From the NCBI GenBank assembly GCA_023434855.1, contig JAEYSJ010000111.1, forward strand, positions 1 through 30,094: a stretch of DNA of 30,094 nucleotides, written 5' to 3'. A program made the translations under genes and the position numbers. How positions within the stretch are numbered: position 1 is the first letter of the stretch; every line of letters begins with the position of its first letter. The notes under the pieces were generated by a model. That model did not search any database. It saw only the letters and a program-made list of their open reading frames with translations, and had not been told where the DNA came from. This document shows, one piece after another, positions 15,910 through 23,834 of this stretch. The stretch is from Bacillota bacterium (GTDB lineage Bacteria; Bacillota_C; Negativicutes; JAEYSJ01).

Positions 15910-16527
15910 TTATTTTCCTCTTATTCCCAACCAATAGTCATGCCAGACCTTGTCAATTCTAGCCAGCTTTTGGTCTTCCGGTATTTCAGTCATAAATACA
16001 TTCATTAGTACTGAAAAACCTTGTCTCAGACTATAATAGGAAAATAGCATTTCTTCCGGTGAAGATTCCCGGATTAACCCTTGCTGCATGCCTTCCCTGA
16101 TTATGACCTTGTACTTTTCGCCAAGTGCCATTTCATGGTCTAGTGCCCTGGCTAACAATCTTTCTTTTAGCGCTGCCGGGGGAAAAAACATGACCTGATT
16201 CCAAAAAGCTCTCGCTTCTGCAGATTCTTCTTTAGGGCGATTATGAGCACAATTGAGATAATGCTTAAAAAGAAAATAAAGCCTTTCTGGCGGCGTCATG
16301 TTTTCCGAGTCCGCCAATAGCTCTTCCATATAAGCACGATACTGGCTTTCAAGGTCTTCGAAAATCTCCCAGAACAACTCTTCTTTGCTGGTGATAAAGG
16401 CATATAATGATGATTTCTTTATTCCCACGCCTAATGCAATTTTCTCCATGCTTGTTGCATCATAGCCATTACTAGCAAATAGCGTAAGAGCAACTTTTTT
16501 TATTTTGTCCCTGGTTTTGCCACTCAC
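15910..16527 (-). CDS. TetR-family transcriptional regulator
   Basis: A 205-aa repressor. The N-terminal helix-turn-helix is seen in SMEKIALGVGIKKSSLYAF; the C-terminal ligand-binding part is helical. The frame is open to 16599, but the promoter lies inside that extension, so the GTG at 16527 is chosen: GGGGG lies 7 nt upstream. The tetR promoter and the hydrolase promoter share nearly the same operator, so the protein probably represses itself and the neighbouring operon. The inducer is unknown. Confidence 0.85.
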   Translation of the reverse strand: MSGKTRDKIKKVALTLFASNGYDATSMEKIALGVGIKKSSLYAFITSKEELFWEIFEDLESQYRAYMEELLADSENMTPPERLYFLFKHYLNCAHNRPKEESAEARAFWNQVMFFPPAALKERLLARALDHEMALGEKYKVIIREGMQQGLIRESSPEEMLFSYYSLRQGFSVLMNVFMTEIPEDQKLARIDKVWHDYWLGIRGK

Positions 16528-16545
16528 CCAATTACCCCCATAAAA

Positions 16546-16560
16546 CGACCACTTGTTAGG
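16546..16560. promoter_or_regulatory. TetR-type operator B, tetR promoter
   Basis: CGACCACTTGTTAGG matches operator A (12 of 15) at the same place relative to the -10 box. Its palindrome is less perfect, which may mean weaker binding and partial autorepression. Confidence 0.55.
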
Positions 16561-16564
16561 GTAA

Positions 16565-16593
16565 ATTTTATTGCACATAATGGGAAAAGTCAA
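16565..16593 (-). promoter_or_regulatory. Promoter of tetR gene
   Basis: On the minus strand: -35 TTGACT (16588-16593), 17-nt spacer, -10 TAAAAT (16565-16570), directly followed by operator B. Confidence 0.65.
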
Positions 16594-16697
16594 TAACAAG
16601 CTTTTAACGCATTATGTTGATGTCATCAGTGGCAGCAGCGTAATTTATTATTTTTTAATTACCAAGCAGGAATTGGTTATTAATTAAGTCCTTATGC

Positions 16698-17741
16698 TTA
16701 AATGCTTATTCCCATATTCAAGAGCAGTTTATATATATATTTGATATTAGTTCTGAACTTGGGAACTGTTTTGTTTTTTTCGGCTTGTTTGACCAGTTTG
16801 ATGACTAAATCATTGCATGGAGTCGCAATGCCAACGTCTTTGGCGTACTTAGAAACAATTCCATTAATACAGTCGATTTCCGTCGGTTGTTTCTTTTCAA
16901 GGTCCTGCAGCATACTTGCCTTGAGCATGGCGGAGGATGCCAGTAAACGTCGTAAAACTTTGATTCGCTCCGGTATATCCCCTTTGTTATACAACACTAA
17001 GGACTCTATAGGAAATCCTTCCGCAGCAGCCAAAGTAACTCCTTTTGCCATGCCAGTCCTAATGGTTTCATCCATAATCAAAACGGCGCATGTCGCACTC
17101 GCCTGGTTACTGAGAATATCGCCAAATGTACAGTTTAGGGCTGCCGATAAACCGCTGAACGAAGTGTTAATTACAAGTTTTGTCCATTTTGTTCCGACAA
17201 GATTGTCTGAAATGACAGTCCCCCCGACAAGGTCTAACACGGCTTTAACGGCTTTAATTCTCTCCGTAACAGTTCCGTCTAACTCACCAATTTCAAACGC
17301 TGAGTATTTAAAATAGTTATAGGCAGTAGTAAGTTCGGACACGCCTGGCTTGATCCAGGTCGCGCCAAATTTTACGGAACCGGCAATTACCCGGCTGCGG
17401 CCAACTGCCGCGGCAACGCAATCCTCAGGAACTCCGTTTTGCAGCGAACAAATGATACTCTTATCGTTAATAAAAGGCGGCAGTTCCCGCAGAGCAATGT
17501 CATTGTCCAGTTGTTTGGTCAGCAGCAAAACCAAATCATAGGTGCCGGACATTTTTAGCAGTGTAATAGCTTTTACCGGAACAGTAAAACAGGTACTGCC
17601 AATGATCTTTGCACCGGAACGGTTTAATTCATCAACATGAGCCTGGTTTATATCGATCAGTTCGACATTGAGACCCCCGGCTGAAATATACGCACCAATC
17701 ACGGTCCCTAGAGACCCTGCCCCTAAGATTGCAATCCGCAT
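16698..17741 (-). CDS. Ketopantoate reductase-like (PanE/ApbA) dehydrogenase
   Basis: A 347-aa NAD(P)-dependent reductase. The dinucleotide loop ILGAGSLGTVIG lies at the N-terminus, the central block WTKLVINTSFSGLSA carries the catalytic Lys/Asn pattern, and the C-terminal PTEIDCINGIVSKYA and ATPCNDLVI match the PanE/ApbA family. Pantothenate synthesis genes are absent here, and the gene sits behind an acetoacetate decarboxylase, so the substrate is more likely another 2- or 3-oxoacid. The ATG at 17741 has AAAGGTG 9 nt upstream; the GTG at 17753 is an alternative. It begins 17 nt after the decarboxylase stop, so they share an operon. Confidence 0.82.
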   Translation of the reverse strand: MRIAILGAGSLGTVIGAYISAGGLNVELIDINQAHVDELNRSGAKIIGSTCFTVPVKAITLLKMSGTYDLVLLLTKQLDNDIALRELPPFINDKSIICSLQNGVPEDCVAAAVGRSRVIAGSVKFGATWIKPGVSELTTAYNYFKYSAFEIGELDGTVTERIKAVKAVLDLVGGTVISDNLVGTKWTKLVINTSFSGLSAALNCTFGDILSNQASATCAVLIMDETIRTGMAKGVTLAAAEGFPIESLVLYNKGDIPERIKVLRRLLASSAMLKASMLQDLEKKQPTEIDCINGIVSKYAKDVGIATPCNDLVIKLVKQAEKNKTVPKFRTNIKYIYKLLLNMGISI

Positions 17742-17758
17742 TTTTGTGCCCACCTTTC

Positions 17759-18496
17759 TCAGCTGTTTTCTAAATAATTATAAACAGGAACTATAGGCTC
17801 CAACGTCAAGTCAGTTAATATATGCGAAGCTGATACTATTTCAACAACCGGTAAGTCAGCCAGGGGGGCAAGAGCATGCGCAAAAAGCTGCAAGCGGGCC
17901 GGTCCTGTCCACGCACCCTTTATAGTCACATTTTTGATTTGACTGCGAACTAAATCGCATAATTTTTTCTGACCATCATAGCCATACGCCATTTTTAGCA
18001 TAAACATGGGACGGCATACTTCGTTACGAGCCTCCTCCAGGTCCAACTCCATGTGCTTATATCCCATCGTTGCAGTGGCAACACGCAGCGAACCGTAATC
18101 CAGCGTTCCCACCAGGGTATCCGAATCGAGATACAACTTTGGAAATCCCCATTTCTTAGGGTAAGCGCTAAGCTCCCTTCCTGCTGCTATTGCCGGAAAG
18201 TTGTCCAAATACATCGAATGAAGATAATCACCGTCTTCATCATTAAAACGGACAGGAATCACCTGCCCCGACTCGGTGTAACCGCCAAATCCGGTAACGT
18301 CAGGCATCCGTATTATTTCAAAACGCACCAGCGGATCAATAAATTCCAAAGGCTCCGGCACGACCTCACGCAGCGCCTGCTCATCAGTGCGATATACTAT
18401 GTTGAAATATTCACGGTTATAGAACTTATAAATTGGTGGAAACGAATAAGCCGGTGCCGTCAGCGGCGTGGTTATGTGCTGTCTACCAAGTTTCAC
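17759..18496 (-). CDS. adc: Acetoacetate decarboxylase
   Basis: A 245-aa enzyme converting acetoacetate to acetone and CO2, by Schiff base on a lysine. The active-site stretch ELSAYPKKWGFPKL has Lys114-Lys115, the adjacent pair known from clostridial Adc at the same position and length, and DTLVGTLDYG follows as in that family. It starts at GTG with AAGGAGG 8 nt upstream. That ribosome binding site overlaps the stop of a 19-codon ORF, so translation may be coupled. The usual partner CoA-transferase (ctfAB) is not in the window, so the physiological substrate could be another beta-oxoacid. Confidence 0.9.
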   Translation of the reverse strand: MKLGRQHITTPLTAPAYSFPPIYKFYNREYFNIVYRTDEQALREVVPEPLEFIDPLVRFEIIRMPDVTGFGGYTESGQVIPVRFNDEDGDYLHSMYLDNFPAIAAGRELSAYPKKWGFPKLYLDSDTLVGTLDYGSLRVATATMGYKHMELDLEEARNEVCRPMFMLKMAYGYDGQKKLCDLVRSQIKNVTIKGAWTGPARLQLFAHALAPLADLPVVEIVSASHILTDLTLEPIVPVYNYLENS

Positions 18497-18510
18497 TGGT
18501 TTTCCCTCCT

Positions 18511-18570
18511 TTATAATTTCGAGGTAAACTTAAGCAATAAATTATTTATAATTGTTTCCATATTATCCAC
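18511..18570 (-). CDS. Possible 19-aa leader peptide of adc
   Basis: GTG at 18570 has AAGGAGG 6 nt upstream, and the frame (MDNMETIINNLLLKFTSKL) ends in TAA at 18511. That stop overlaps the AAGGAGG used by adc, leaving 14 nt to its GTG start. The strong ribosome binding site and the overlap suggest real translation and coupling. There is no run of one amino acid apart from LLL, so attenuation is not clearly indicated. Confidence 0.4.
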   Translation of the reverse strand: MDNMETIINNLLLKFTSKL

Positions 18571-18611
18571 TAAATTCCTCCTTGAAATACGTTTAATATA
18601 GGTAAATAAAC

Positions 18612-18677
18612 AGTCCCGGCATATGAATTGACCTTCCAGCAGACAAGAGTCATATTTATTATGCCGGGACTTTTTTT
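18612..18677 (+). terminator. Orphan intrinsic terminator on plus strand
   Basis: AGTCCCGGCATA (18612-18623) pairs perfectly with TATGCCGGGACT (18660-18671), with a 36-nt loop, followed by a seven-T run. No plus-strand gene ends here. It could end a small RNA antisense to the adc leader, or form a 5' structure in the adc mRNA on the other strand. Confidence 0.65.
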
Positions 18678-18754
18678 CCATTGACATAAACCTTATTTAA
18701 TAGCTGAATAAATGGCATTTGGTGTTTATTTCAATACCGATGATTTCAAAAACT

Positions 18755-18790
18755 AAAAATCAGCTGCCTATATGCAGGCAGCTGATTCAA
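18755..18790 (-). terminator. Terminator of carboxypeptidase gene
   Basis: AATCAGCTGCC (18758-18768) pairs with GGCAGCTGATT (18777-18787). On the minus strand it is followed by TTTTTAGTTTTTG, about 115 nt after the stop at 18905. Between the two terminators and up to 18904 I see no further gene or element. Confidence 0.85.
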
Positions 18791-18904
18791 AAGCATCGCT
18801 ATCCGTGAGTTCAACCACAACAGAATAATTTTTTCATATGGATATTTGTATGTAGATTATCTTACTCTTTAATAAATCGCATACATGAAGGAATAAGTAA
18901 TCGA

Positions 18905-19741
18905 TTAAATACCAAGTCGCTGAAATCCATAATCCAATAATTTCACGGCATCAGTCCACCGGTAATCATCATTGAGCATAACTGCTATTAACTGGACCCC
19001 GTTTCTTTTGGCCCCTGCCACCAGACAATCTCCTGCGTCATTGGTATAACCTGTTTTAATCCCATTAATGCCAGGATAAGTTTTTAGCAGTTTGTTGGTA
19101 TTAGTAACATGAGAGCTGCTGCGATTAAGGAAATTAACATCATATTCGCGGGTAGAAACAATTCTGACAAAGTCAGGATTTTGCATCGCATATGAGGCAA
19201 TTAGCGCCAGATCATAAGCAGTGGTATAATGATTAACCGGGTCAGGCAGACCATGGGGATTAGAAAAATGAGTATTTCTGGCACCAATCCTTATGGCATT
19301 GGCGTTCATCATATCTACGAACGCCGGAATTGAGCCAGCCACATTTGCAGCAATCGCTTCAGCGGCATCATTACCCGAAACCAACATCATACCGGTCTCC
19401 GCATTCCGTAACGTTAATCTGTCACCGGCATTTAATTCTAAGCTTGACCCATCACAGGCCGCAGCTGACGAACTTACGGTAACAATGCTGTTAGGGTCCC
19501 CCTTTTCAAGTGCGGTAATTAAAGTCATAATTTTGGTTGTGCTAGCAGGATACATAGTACCATAGGGGTTTTTGGCAAACAATACTTGATTAGTACCGCC
19601 AACCATCAATACGGCTGCCTCGGCTTCAACCTGCGGGGGAGGTGTAACTACTGTTGCCGCAAGAGCTACATTTACCCATACGGCAATAATAATTAGCAGT
19701 AACGGTACAATTCGGAATCGGATGCTAAAATTCGTCATCAT
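18905..19741 (-). CDS. D-alanyl-D-alanine carboxypeptidase
   Basis: A 278-aa penicillin-binding enzyme that trims the terminal D-Ala of peptidoglycan stem peptides. It has an N-terminal signal or anchor helix (about 10-29, ending near ALAA), then the three active-site motifs STTK (Ser67-Lys70), SGN (LVSGNDAAEA) and KTG (GIKTGYTNDAG). It lacks the C-terminal beta domain of the longer DacA/DacF type, so it is a single-domain form. The start at 19741 is chosen from three adjacent candidates because AAAGGA lies 6 nt upstream. It has its own terminator. It would act in the periplasm or outside the membrane. Confidence 0.92.
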   Translation of the reverse strand: MMTNFSIRFRIVPLLLIIIAVWVNVALAATVVTPPPQVEAEAAVLMVGGTNQVLFAKNPYGTMYPASTTKIMTLITALEKGDPNSIVTVSSSAAACDGSSLELNAGDRLTLRNAETGMMLVSGNDAAEAIAANVAGSIPAFVDMMNANAIRIGARNTHFSNPHGLPDPVNHYTTAYDLALIASYAMQNPDFVRIVSTREYDVNFLNRSSSHVTNTNKLLKTYPGINGIKTGYTNDAGDCLVAGAKRNGVQLIAVMLNDDYRWTDAVKLLDYGFQRLGI

Positions 19742-19906
19742 CAATAATCCTTTCGTTTTTATATTTTAGAACGCTGCTCCTGCACTCTAAAATTCCCTAG
19801 ATAATTTCATTTTCCTCCATACATTTTTTATTTTTCACATAAAATTTCTTTGCAGAAGAATAGGCCCTTCTCGAAAAGATTTTCCTTGCATGAAGTGACT
19901 ACATAT

Positions 19907-20224
19907 CTAGCGTTTTCGCCTTTCCAGCAAAACATCGTATTGCACCCTCTTCTCCCAGATTTGGTTTTGAATTGCAGTCTTATCCTTCTCTTTTGCCGTT
20001 AGTAGCTGTTCCTCCAATTCTGCAATCGCTCTTCGCAACTCCATTTCCAGTGGTAGATGACCAAAATTTTGCATAACCAAAAATGCTGCCCGCTGCTCCG
20101 GTGGGATAAACCTCAAATCAGCAAGCTGCTGCGGTTTGCCCTTTCCTGGCAGGTTTTCAAATACCCCTTGCTCCATCGCAATTTTGATATTTCGTTCTAT
20201 TATCCTGCTAATACCGTCATTCAT
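19907..20224 (-). CDS. DUF1992 (DnaJ homologue C28-like) protein
   Basis: A 105-aa protein matching DUF1992: IIERNIKIAMEQGVFENLPG followed by KGKP and an RFIPPEQRAAF region. Despite the family's name there is no J domain. The C-terminal part is a charged helix (ELEEQLLTAKEKDK). GGAGG 10 nt before the ATG supports the start. It lies 71 nt downstream of the large phosphotransferase gene and may be cotranscribed. The function is unknown. Confidence 0.85.
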   Translation of the reverse strand: MNDGISRIIERNIKIAMEQGVFENLPGKGKPQQLADLRFIPPEQRAAFLVMQNFGHLPLEMELRRAIAELEEQLLTAKEKDKTAIQNQIWEKRVQYDVLLERRKR

Positions 20225-20295
20225 ATTGTTCTTACCTCCTATCCCAATGCGATAAGAGAATTATTTTTTATAATACTAATATTTCCCTAGCCCTT

Positions 20296-22944
20296 CTATT
20301 TAAAATTTACATATATATTTCCCTCATCGCCATCAACAGTGATTTGCTGATTGTCTTTTATTATCTTCATTATGCCCGGTATATTAACTACTGCCGGCAC
20401 ACCGTATTCCCGGGCAACAATAGATCCATGGGAAGAATATCCTCCAGTCTCCATAACAATGGCAGCAGCCTTTAAGAATAAGGGTGTCCAGCCGGGGTCG
20501 GTTGAAGGGGCCACCAGCACATCTCCAGTTTGTAATTTGTTACCTTCGTAAGGATGATAAACTAATTTCGCCGCGCCAGCAGCCCTGCCTGTAGCCACCC
20601 CCACACCTGTTAGCATATTACCTGAATTATGGGTGGTCGACTCCTTGTAACAAGGGATTTCGTTAGTAATGATATCAGGAGGTGAAAGCGCTTCCAATTC
20701 CTTTCTTCTCACCTTACGCTCTGTTACCAAAATATCCAATCCCCTGCCATCCCAGTCTTTTTTTAGAATGGCGAGAATTTCACTCCAGGCACAATGGTAT
20801 ATATCGACCGGGTCTGAAAGAATTCCCCTATCCGCCAATCGCCGTCCCAGCTCTTGGAATACTAAGCGTTCAGGTTCTGATATCCTAATTAACTGCGACT
20901 TGCCCAATTCTCTAAATTCCGCGCCTTTAAGAGCCATTTTTAACAAGGATTTAATTGATGGCCATCTATAGAAAGGAATCTTTTTCTTTATCTCCCTCCA
21001 GGTTTCTTCCGTTTTCTGTTTTTGCCGTTCTTGTATTTTGCTGAGATCGGCGGTATCTATGCTGCCTCTGATGATCCCCAGGATATAAGTAGGATCTTCC
21101 CGCCAGCGGGGGTTGATCAGATCAGCTTCGTAAACTCCCCGGTGCCCATACGTATCCAGGAAGTTTCTAAAAGAATGCTTGAACGGAGAATCTTCCGGCA
21201 GTTCTTTATCCCAGGAGAGCGGCTTGAAGTTCTCACTAGTAAAGAACCTCCGGGCGGCAGCATCTTCCCGGACAATTTCGGCCATTCGTACCAGATCGTA
21301 ACCGTGTTGCGCACTGGTTATGTTTCCTCCACCTGCCATCAGCGCGTTGGCCATCGCATTACCCTTACCAGGAAAGTATTTATCCAAAGCTTTTACCAGG
21401 TGACGCAGCATTGAAGTCGTACTAAACGAAAATACAGGCAGAAATTCCTCCACAACGTTTGAAATCTGAATAATTTTATCGAGCAGGTCATGATCATCCA
21501 GGCTTACCAGATTTTCCTTTAACAATGCACCTGTAAAAGCATTTATGTAATCAAAAGTTCGTTCCGCATTCTTTCTGATTTTTCGATAAATAAACATTGT
21601 TTTCAATATGTACGCTACTCTTTTACAGCCTTTAATTCCGGTAAAAGGTTTCTTTTCGTTGATCTCGATTTCTGGCTGATGCCCTCCTAATGCATCGTTA
21701 AACTCCCGGGGGGCAATACCCATAGCATCATAATAGAGCCATTGAATAATGGATAGGTTCAGATAAGCCCTGCCTTGATATAATCTGACGTACTGCATTC
21801 CTGGAGGCACTTGATACCCCATCGCTTTTGGCGGTATGTCAAGAATTGCATTAATGCCTTGTTTTAGAAAGCTCCAGTTCAAGGTCGACTGCACCATGGG
21901 TATAGCATCCCGGAAATTGGCATTGGACCAGATATCGGGCTGATTTTTTATGCCTTCTAAAGTGTACCTGGGCAGTGCCGTCACCGGCCTGGCCTGAACC
22001 AGGGCAAAATCTTTCCCATTAAAAACCCATTCAATATCCTGGTGTTGTTCCCCGCACCCAAGGGCCTCAAATACCCGTTGGCTCAGCAACCCTAATTTGC
22101 GTATATTTTCATCGGTTAAAACCTGACTTCCTGCCGTTTCAGCAGATCCAACAAATTCCGTTCCGCCAGTTATTAGAGCAATGGTTTTTCCCTCTTTGCG
22201 GCCAATTGATTTTTGTGTTATCTCCAGCTTAAAGTTCAACCTGTATTCGTCAGGATCGACCGCACCACTAACCACACTTTCGCCCAAACCAAAATTAGCA
22301 CTGATATTGATAAGATCTTCCCGGCCAGTCCGTGGGTCGCAGGTAAAACTAATTCCGGCAGCCTTTGCCTCCACCATCTCCATGATAACTATGGCCATAA
22401 ATAATTCGCTATCCTTAACGCCCATTTTTTTTCGGTAGGCAACGGCCCGCGGTGTCCATAAGGAGGCATAACAACCTTTAATGGCGGATAGGATGTTATC
22501 CTTTCCTTGGATATTTAGAAATGATTCGTGAATCCCGGCAAAAGATATCCCTTCGGCATCCTCCGCAGTCGCTGATGACCGGATGGCTAAAGGTTTTTCC
22601 AGTATCCCAATCGTAGTTAGCCTCGAGATCAATTCTTCTTGAATCTGTGGAGAAAAGCAGCCTGCCTTGATTTTTTCCCTTATTAGGAACAGCTTTTCTT
22701 CGCTCTCCAGATCGCCAATATTATCAATTGTTATGCTCTGTATAATATTTTCCGCAGCTTTTGCCAGCCCGTTATCTTTAATAAAATCCTGATAGACTCT
22801 GCTCGAGAGTACACCTCCCTTGGGGATATTGAACCCATACCGTTCAAGCCTCCCTAAGTTCCACCCCTTGCCCCCGGCTATTCCTGCCCCAACCTCAAAT
22901 GCCTCATGCCAATCGATAAGTATTCTTTCGCATCCATCTCCCAT
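20296..22944 (-). CDS. PEP-synthase-family phosphotransferase with rifampin-phosphotransferase layout
   Basis: An 882-aa enzyme. The N-terminal 320 residues form a PPDK-type ATP-grasp domain (GGKGWNLGRLERYGF, AIRSSATAEDAEGISFAG, CDPRTGRED). A long middle domain follows (about 330-780, including YGHRGVYEADLINPRW), then a C-terminal phosphohistidine domain with GGYSSHGSIVAREYG (His839). There is no PEP/pyruvate-binding TIM barrel after the His domain, which separates it from true PEP synthase and matches rifampin phosphotransferase (ATP-grasp, substrate domain, His domain; about 865 aa). GGAGG 7 nt before the ATG supports the start. It lies 33 nt behind a TetR gene, in the same transcript. The acceptor may be a rifamycin or another compound. 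Confidence 0.8.
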   Translation of the reverse strand: MGDGCERILIDWHEAFEVGAGIAGGKGWNLGRLERYGFNIPKGGVLSSRVYQDFIKDNGLAKAAENIIQSITIDNIGDLESEEKLFLIREKIKAGCFSPQIQEELISRLTTIGILEKPLAIRSSATAEDAEGISFAGIHESFLNIQGKDNILSAIKGCYASLWTPRAVAYRKKMGVKDSELFMAIVIMEMVEAKAAGISFTCDPRTGREDLINISANFGLGESVVSGAVDPDEYRLNFKLEITQKSIGRKEGKTIALITGGTEFVGSAETAGSQVLTDENIRKLGLLSQRVFEALGCGEQHQDIEWVFNGKDFALVQARPVTALPRYTLEGIKNQPDIWSNANFRDAIPMVQSTLNWSFLKQGINAILDIPPKAMGYQVPPGMQYVRLYQGRAYLNLSIIQWLYYDAMGIAPREFNDALGGHQPEIEINEKKPFTGIKGCKRVAYILKTMFIYRKIRKNAERTFDYINAFTGALLKENLVSLDDHDLLDKIIQISNVVEEFLPVFSFSTTSMLRHLVKALDKYFPGKGNAMANALMAGGGNITSAQHGYDLVRMAEIVREDAAARRFFTSENFKPLSWDKELPEDSPFKHSFRNFLDTYGHRGVYEADLINPRWREDPTYILGIIRGSIDTADLSKIQERQKQKTEETWREIKKKIPFYRWPSIKSLLKMALKGAEFRELGKSQLIRISEPERLVFQELGRRLADRGILSDPVDIYHCAWSEILAILKKDWDGRGLDILVTERKVRRKELEALSPPDIITNEIPCYKESTTHNSGNMLTGVGVATGRAAGAAKLVYHPYEGNKLQTGDVLVAPSTDPGWTPLFLKAAAIVMETGGYSSHGSIVAREYGVPAVVNIPGIMKIIKDNQQITVDGDEGNIYVNFK

Positions 22945-22977
22945 GGCGCATCCTCCCTCACAATTATTAAATCTTAA

Positions 22978-23601
22978 TTATTTGGTCTGACTGTCCGCCG
23001 CCCCATAAAGAAAAAGGTCCACACATTTGTCAATGCAATCTTGAATAGGAAAGTTTTCAGGATCTCTTAGCCATCCCATTCCTATCGTAAACCGAATGTT
23101 ATCCAACTGGGAAACCAGTAGTTTCAAGGGAACATCCTGTCTGATTTCTCCTGTTTCCCGGCCAAGTTCAATAATTTTCACCAGAAAATTATGAATACTG
23201 CTTCTCTCGATTTGGCTGGTGGAATCCTTCACCTGACTTAACCGATAGAAGATAAAAATTTCGTAGAAAACCCTTGTCATCTTTACACATTCCATAGTCC
23301 TGTTCAGGACTGCCGTAAGCCGCGAACGAGTGTCAGTATACTCCTGAATCAACTGATATATCTCTGGCTCCCTCTCCTTCATATATCTTCGAAAGTACTC
23401 GCAGACAATTTCTTCCTTATTAGGGAAATGATTATACAGAGTTTTTCTGGCGATATCCGCTTTCTCGGCAATCTGCTCCAGAGTTGTTAAATTAAACCCT
23501 TGTTTATTAAAAAGACTCATTGCAATATCAATGATTTTTTGCTTAGTTTCTTCTTTTTTTCGCTCAAATCTATTTCTCTCTGTAGAATCATTTACGCTCA
23601 T
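22978..23601 (-). CDS. TetR-family repressor of phosphotransferase operon
   Basis: A 207-aa regulator with N-terminal helix-turn-helix TLEQIAEKADIARKTLYNHF and a helical ligand domain. The ATG at 23601 has AGAGG 6 nt upstream and is preferred over the TTG at 23607. A perfect palindrome sits between its -10 box and start codon, so autorepression is likely, with the downstream phosphotransferase controlled by the same promoter. An effector, perhaps the phosphotransferase substrate, would relieve repression; this is inference. Confidence 0.87.
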   Translation of the reverse strand: MSVNDSTERNRFERKKEETKQKIIDIAMSLFNKQGFNLTTLEQIAEKADIARKTLYNHFPNKEEIVCEYFRRYMKEREPEIYQLIQEYTDTRSRLTAVLNRTMECVKMTRVFYEIFIFYRLSQVKDSTSQIERSSIHNFLVKIIELGRETGEIRQDVPLKLLVSQLDNIRFTIGMGWLRDPENFPIQDCIDKCVDLFLYGAADSQTK

Positions 23602-23628
23602 ACTCAACCTCTATTTTTTTATGATTTT

Positions 23629-23656
23629 ACCCATATGGTAACATTACCATATGGGT
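23629..23656. promoter_or_regulatory. Perfect palindromic operator
   Basis: ACCCATATGGTAA (23629-23641) and TTACCATATGGGT (23644-23656) are exact inverted repeats separated by CA. The site lies directly downstream of the -10 box of the tetR promoter, the usual place for a repressor site. Confidence 0.85.
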
Positions 23657-23685
23657 ATTATAATATAATACACCAAATATTTCAA
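23657..23685 (-). promoter_or_regulatory. Promoter of tetR-phosphotransferase operon
   Basis: On the minus strand: -35 TTGAAA (23680-23685), 17-nt spacer, -10 TATAAT (23657-23662), directly abutting the operator. Confidence 0.75.
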
Positions 23686-23769
23686 TATAAGCAAAAGATA
23701 GTAAATATTTTATTTTCGTATATTTTTAAATTTGTTGTACAAAAGTGCAATACCCCCAAAATAAAGAAA

Positions 23770-23794
23770 TTCGCCTAAACCACGTCTAGGCGAA
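23770..23794 (-). terminator. Terminator after sensor kinase operon
   Basis: TTCGCCTA (23770-23777) pairs with TAGGCGAA (23787-23794). On the minus strand TTTCTTTATTTT follows. It closes the corrinoid-methyltransferase-kinase operon. Confidence 0.65.
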
Positions 23795-23834
23795 CCAAAA
23801 TAACTTACAGATTTTACCTCATCCATTTTATGTA

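Noticed and set aside
16638..16690. Hairpin TTAATTACCAA/TTGGTTATTAA as terminator of the adc operon
   Set aside because: AT-rich, one mismatch, and no T-run after it on the minus strand; too weak to list.
16702..17316. 204-aa plus-strand ORF
   Set aside because: It is the antisense of the ketopantoate-reductase-like gene, which has clear family motifs; no ribosome binding site of its own.
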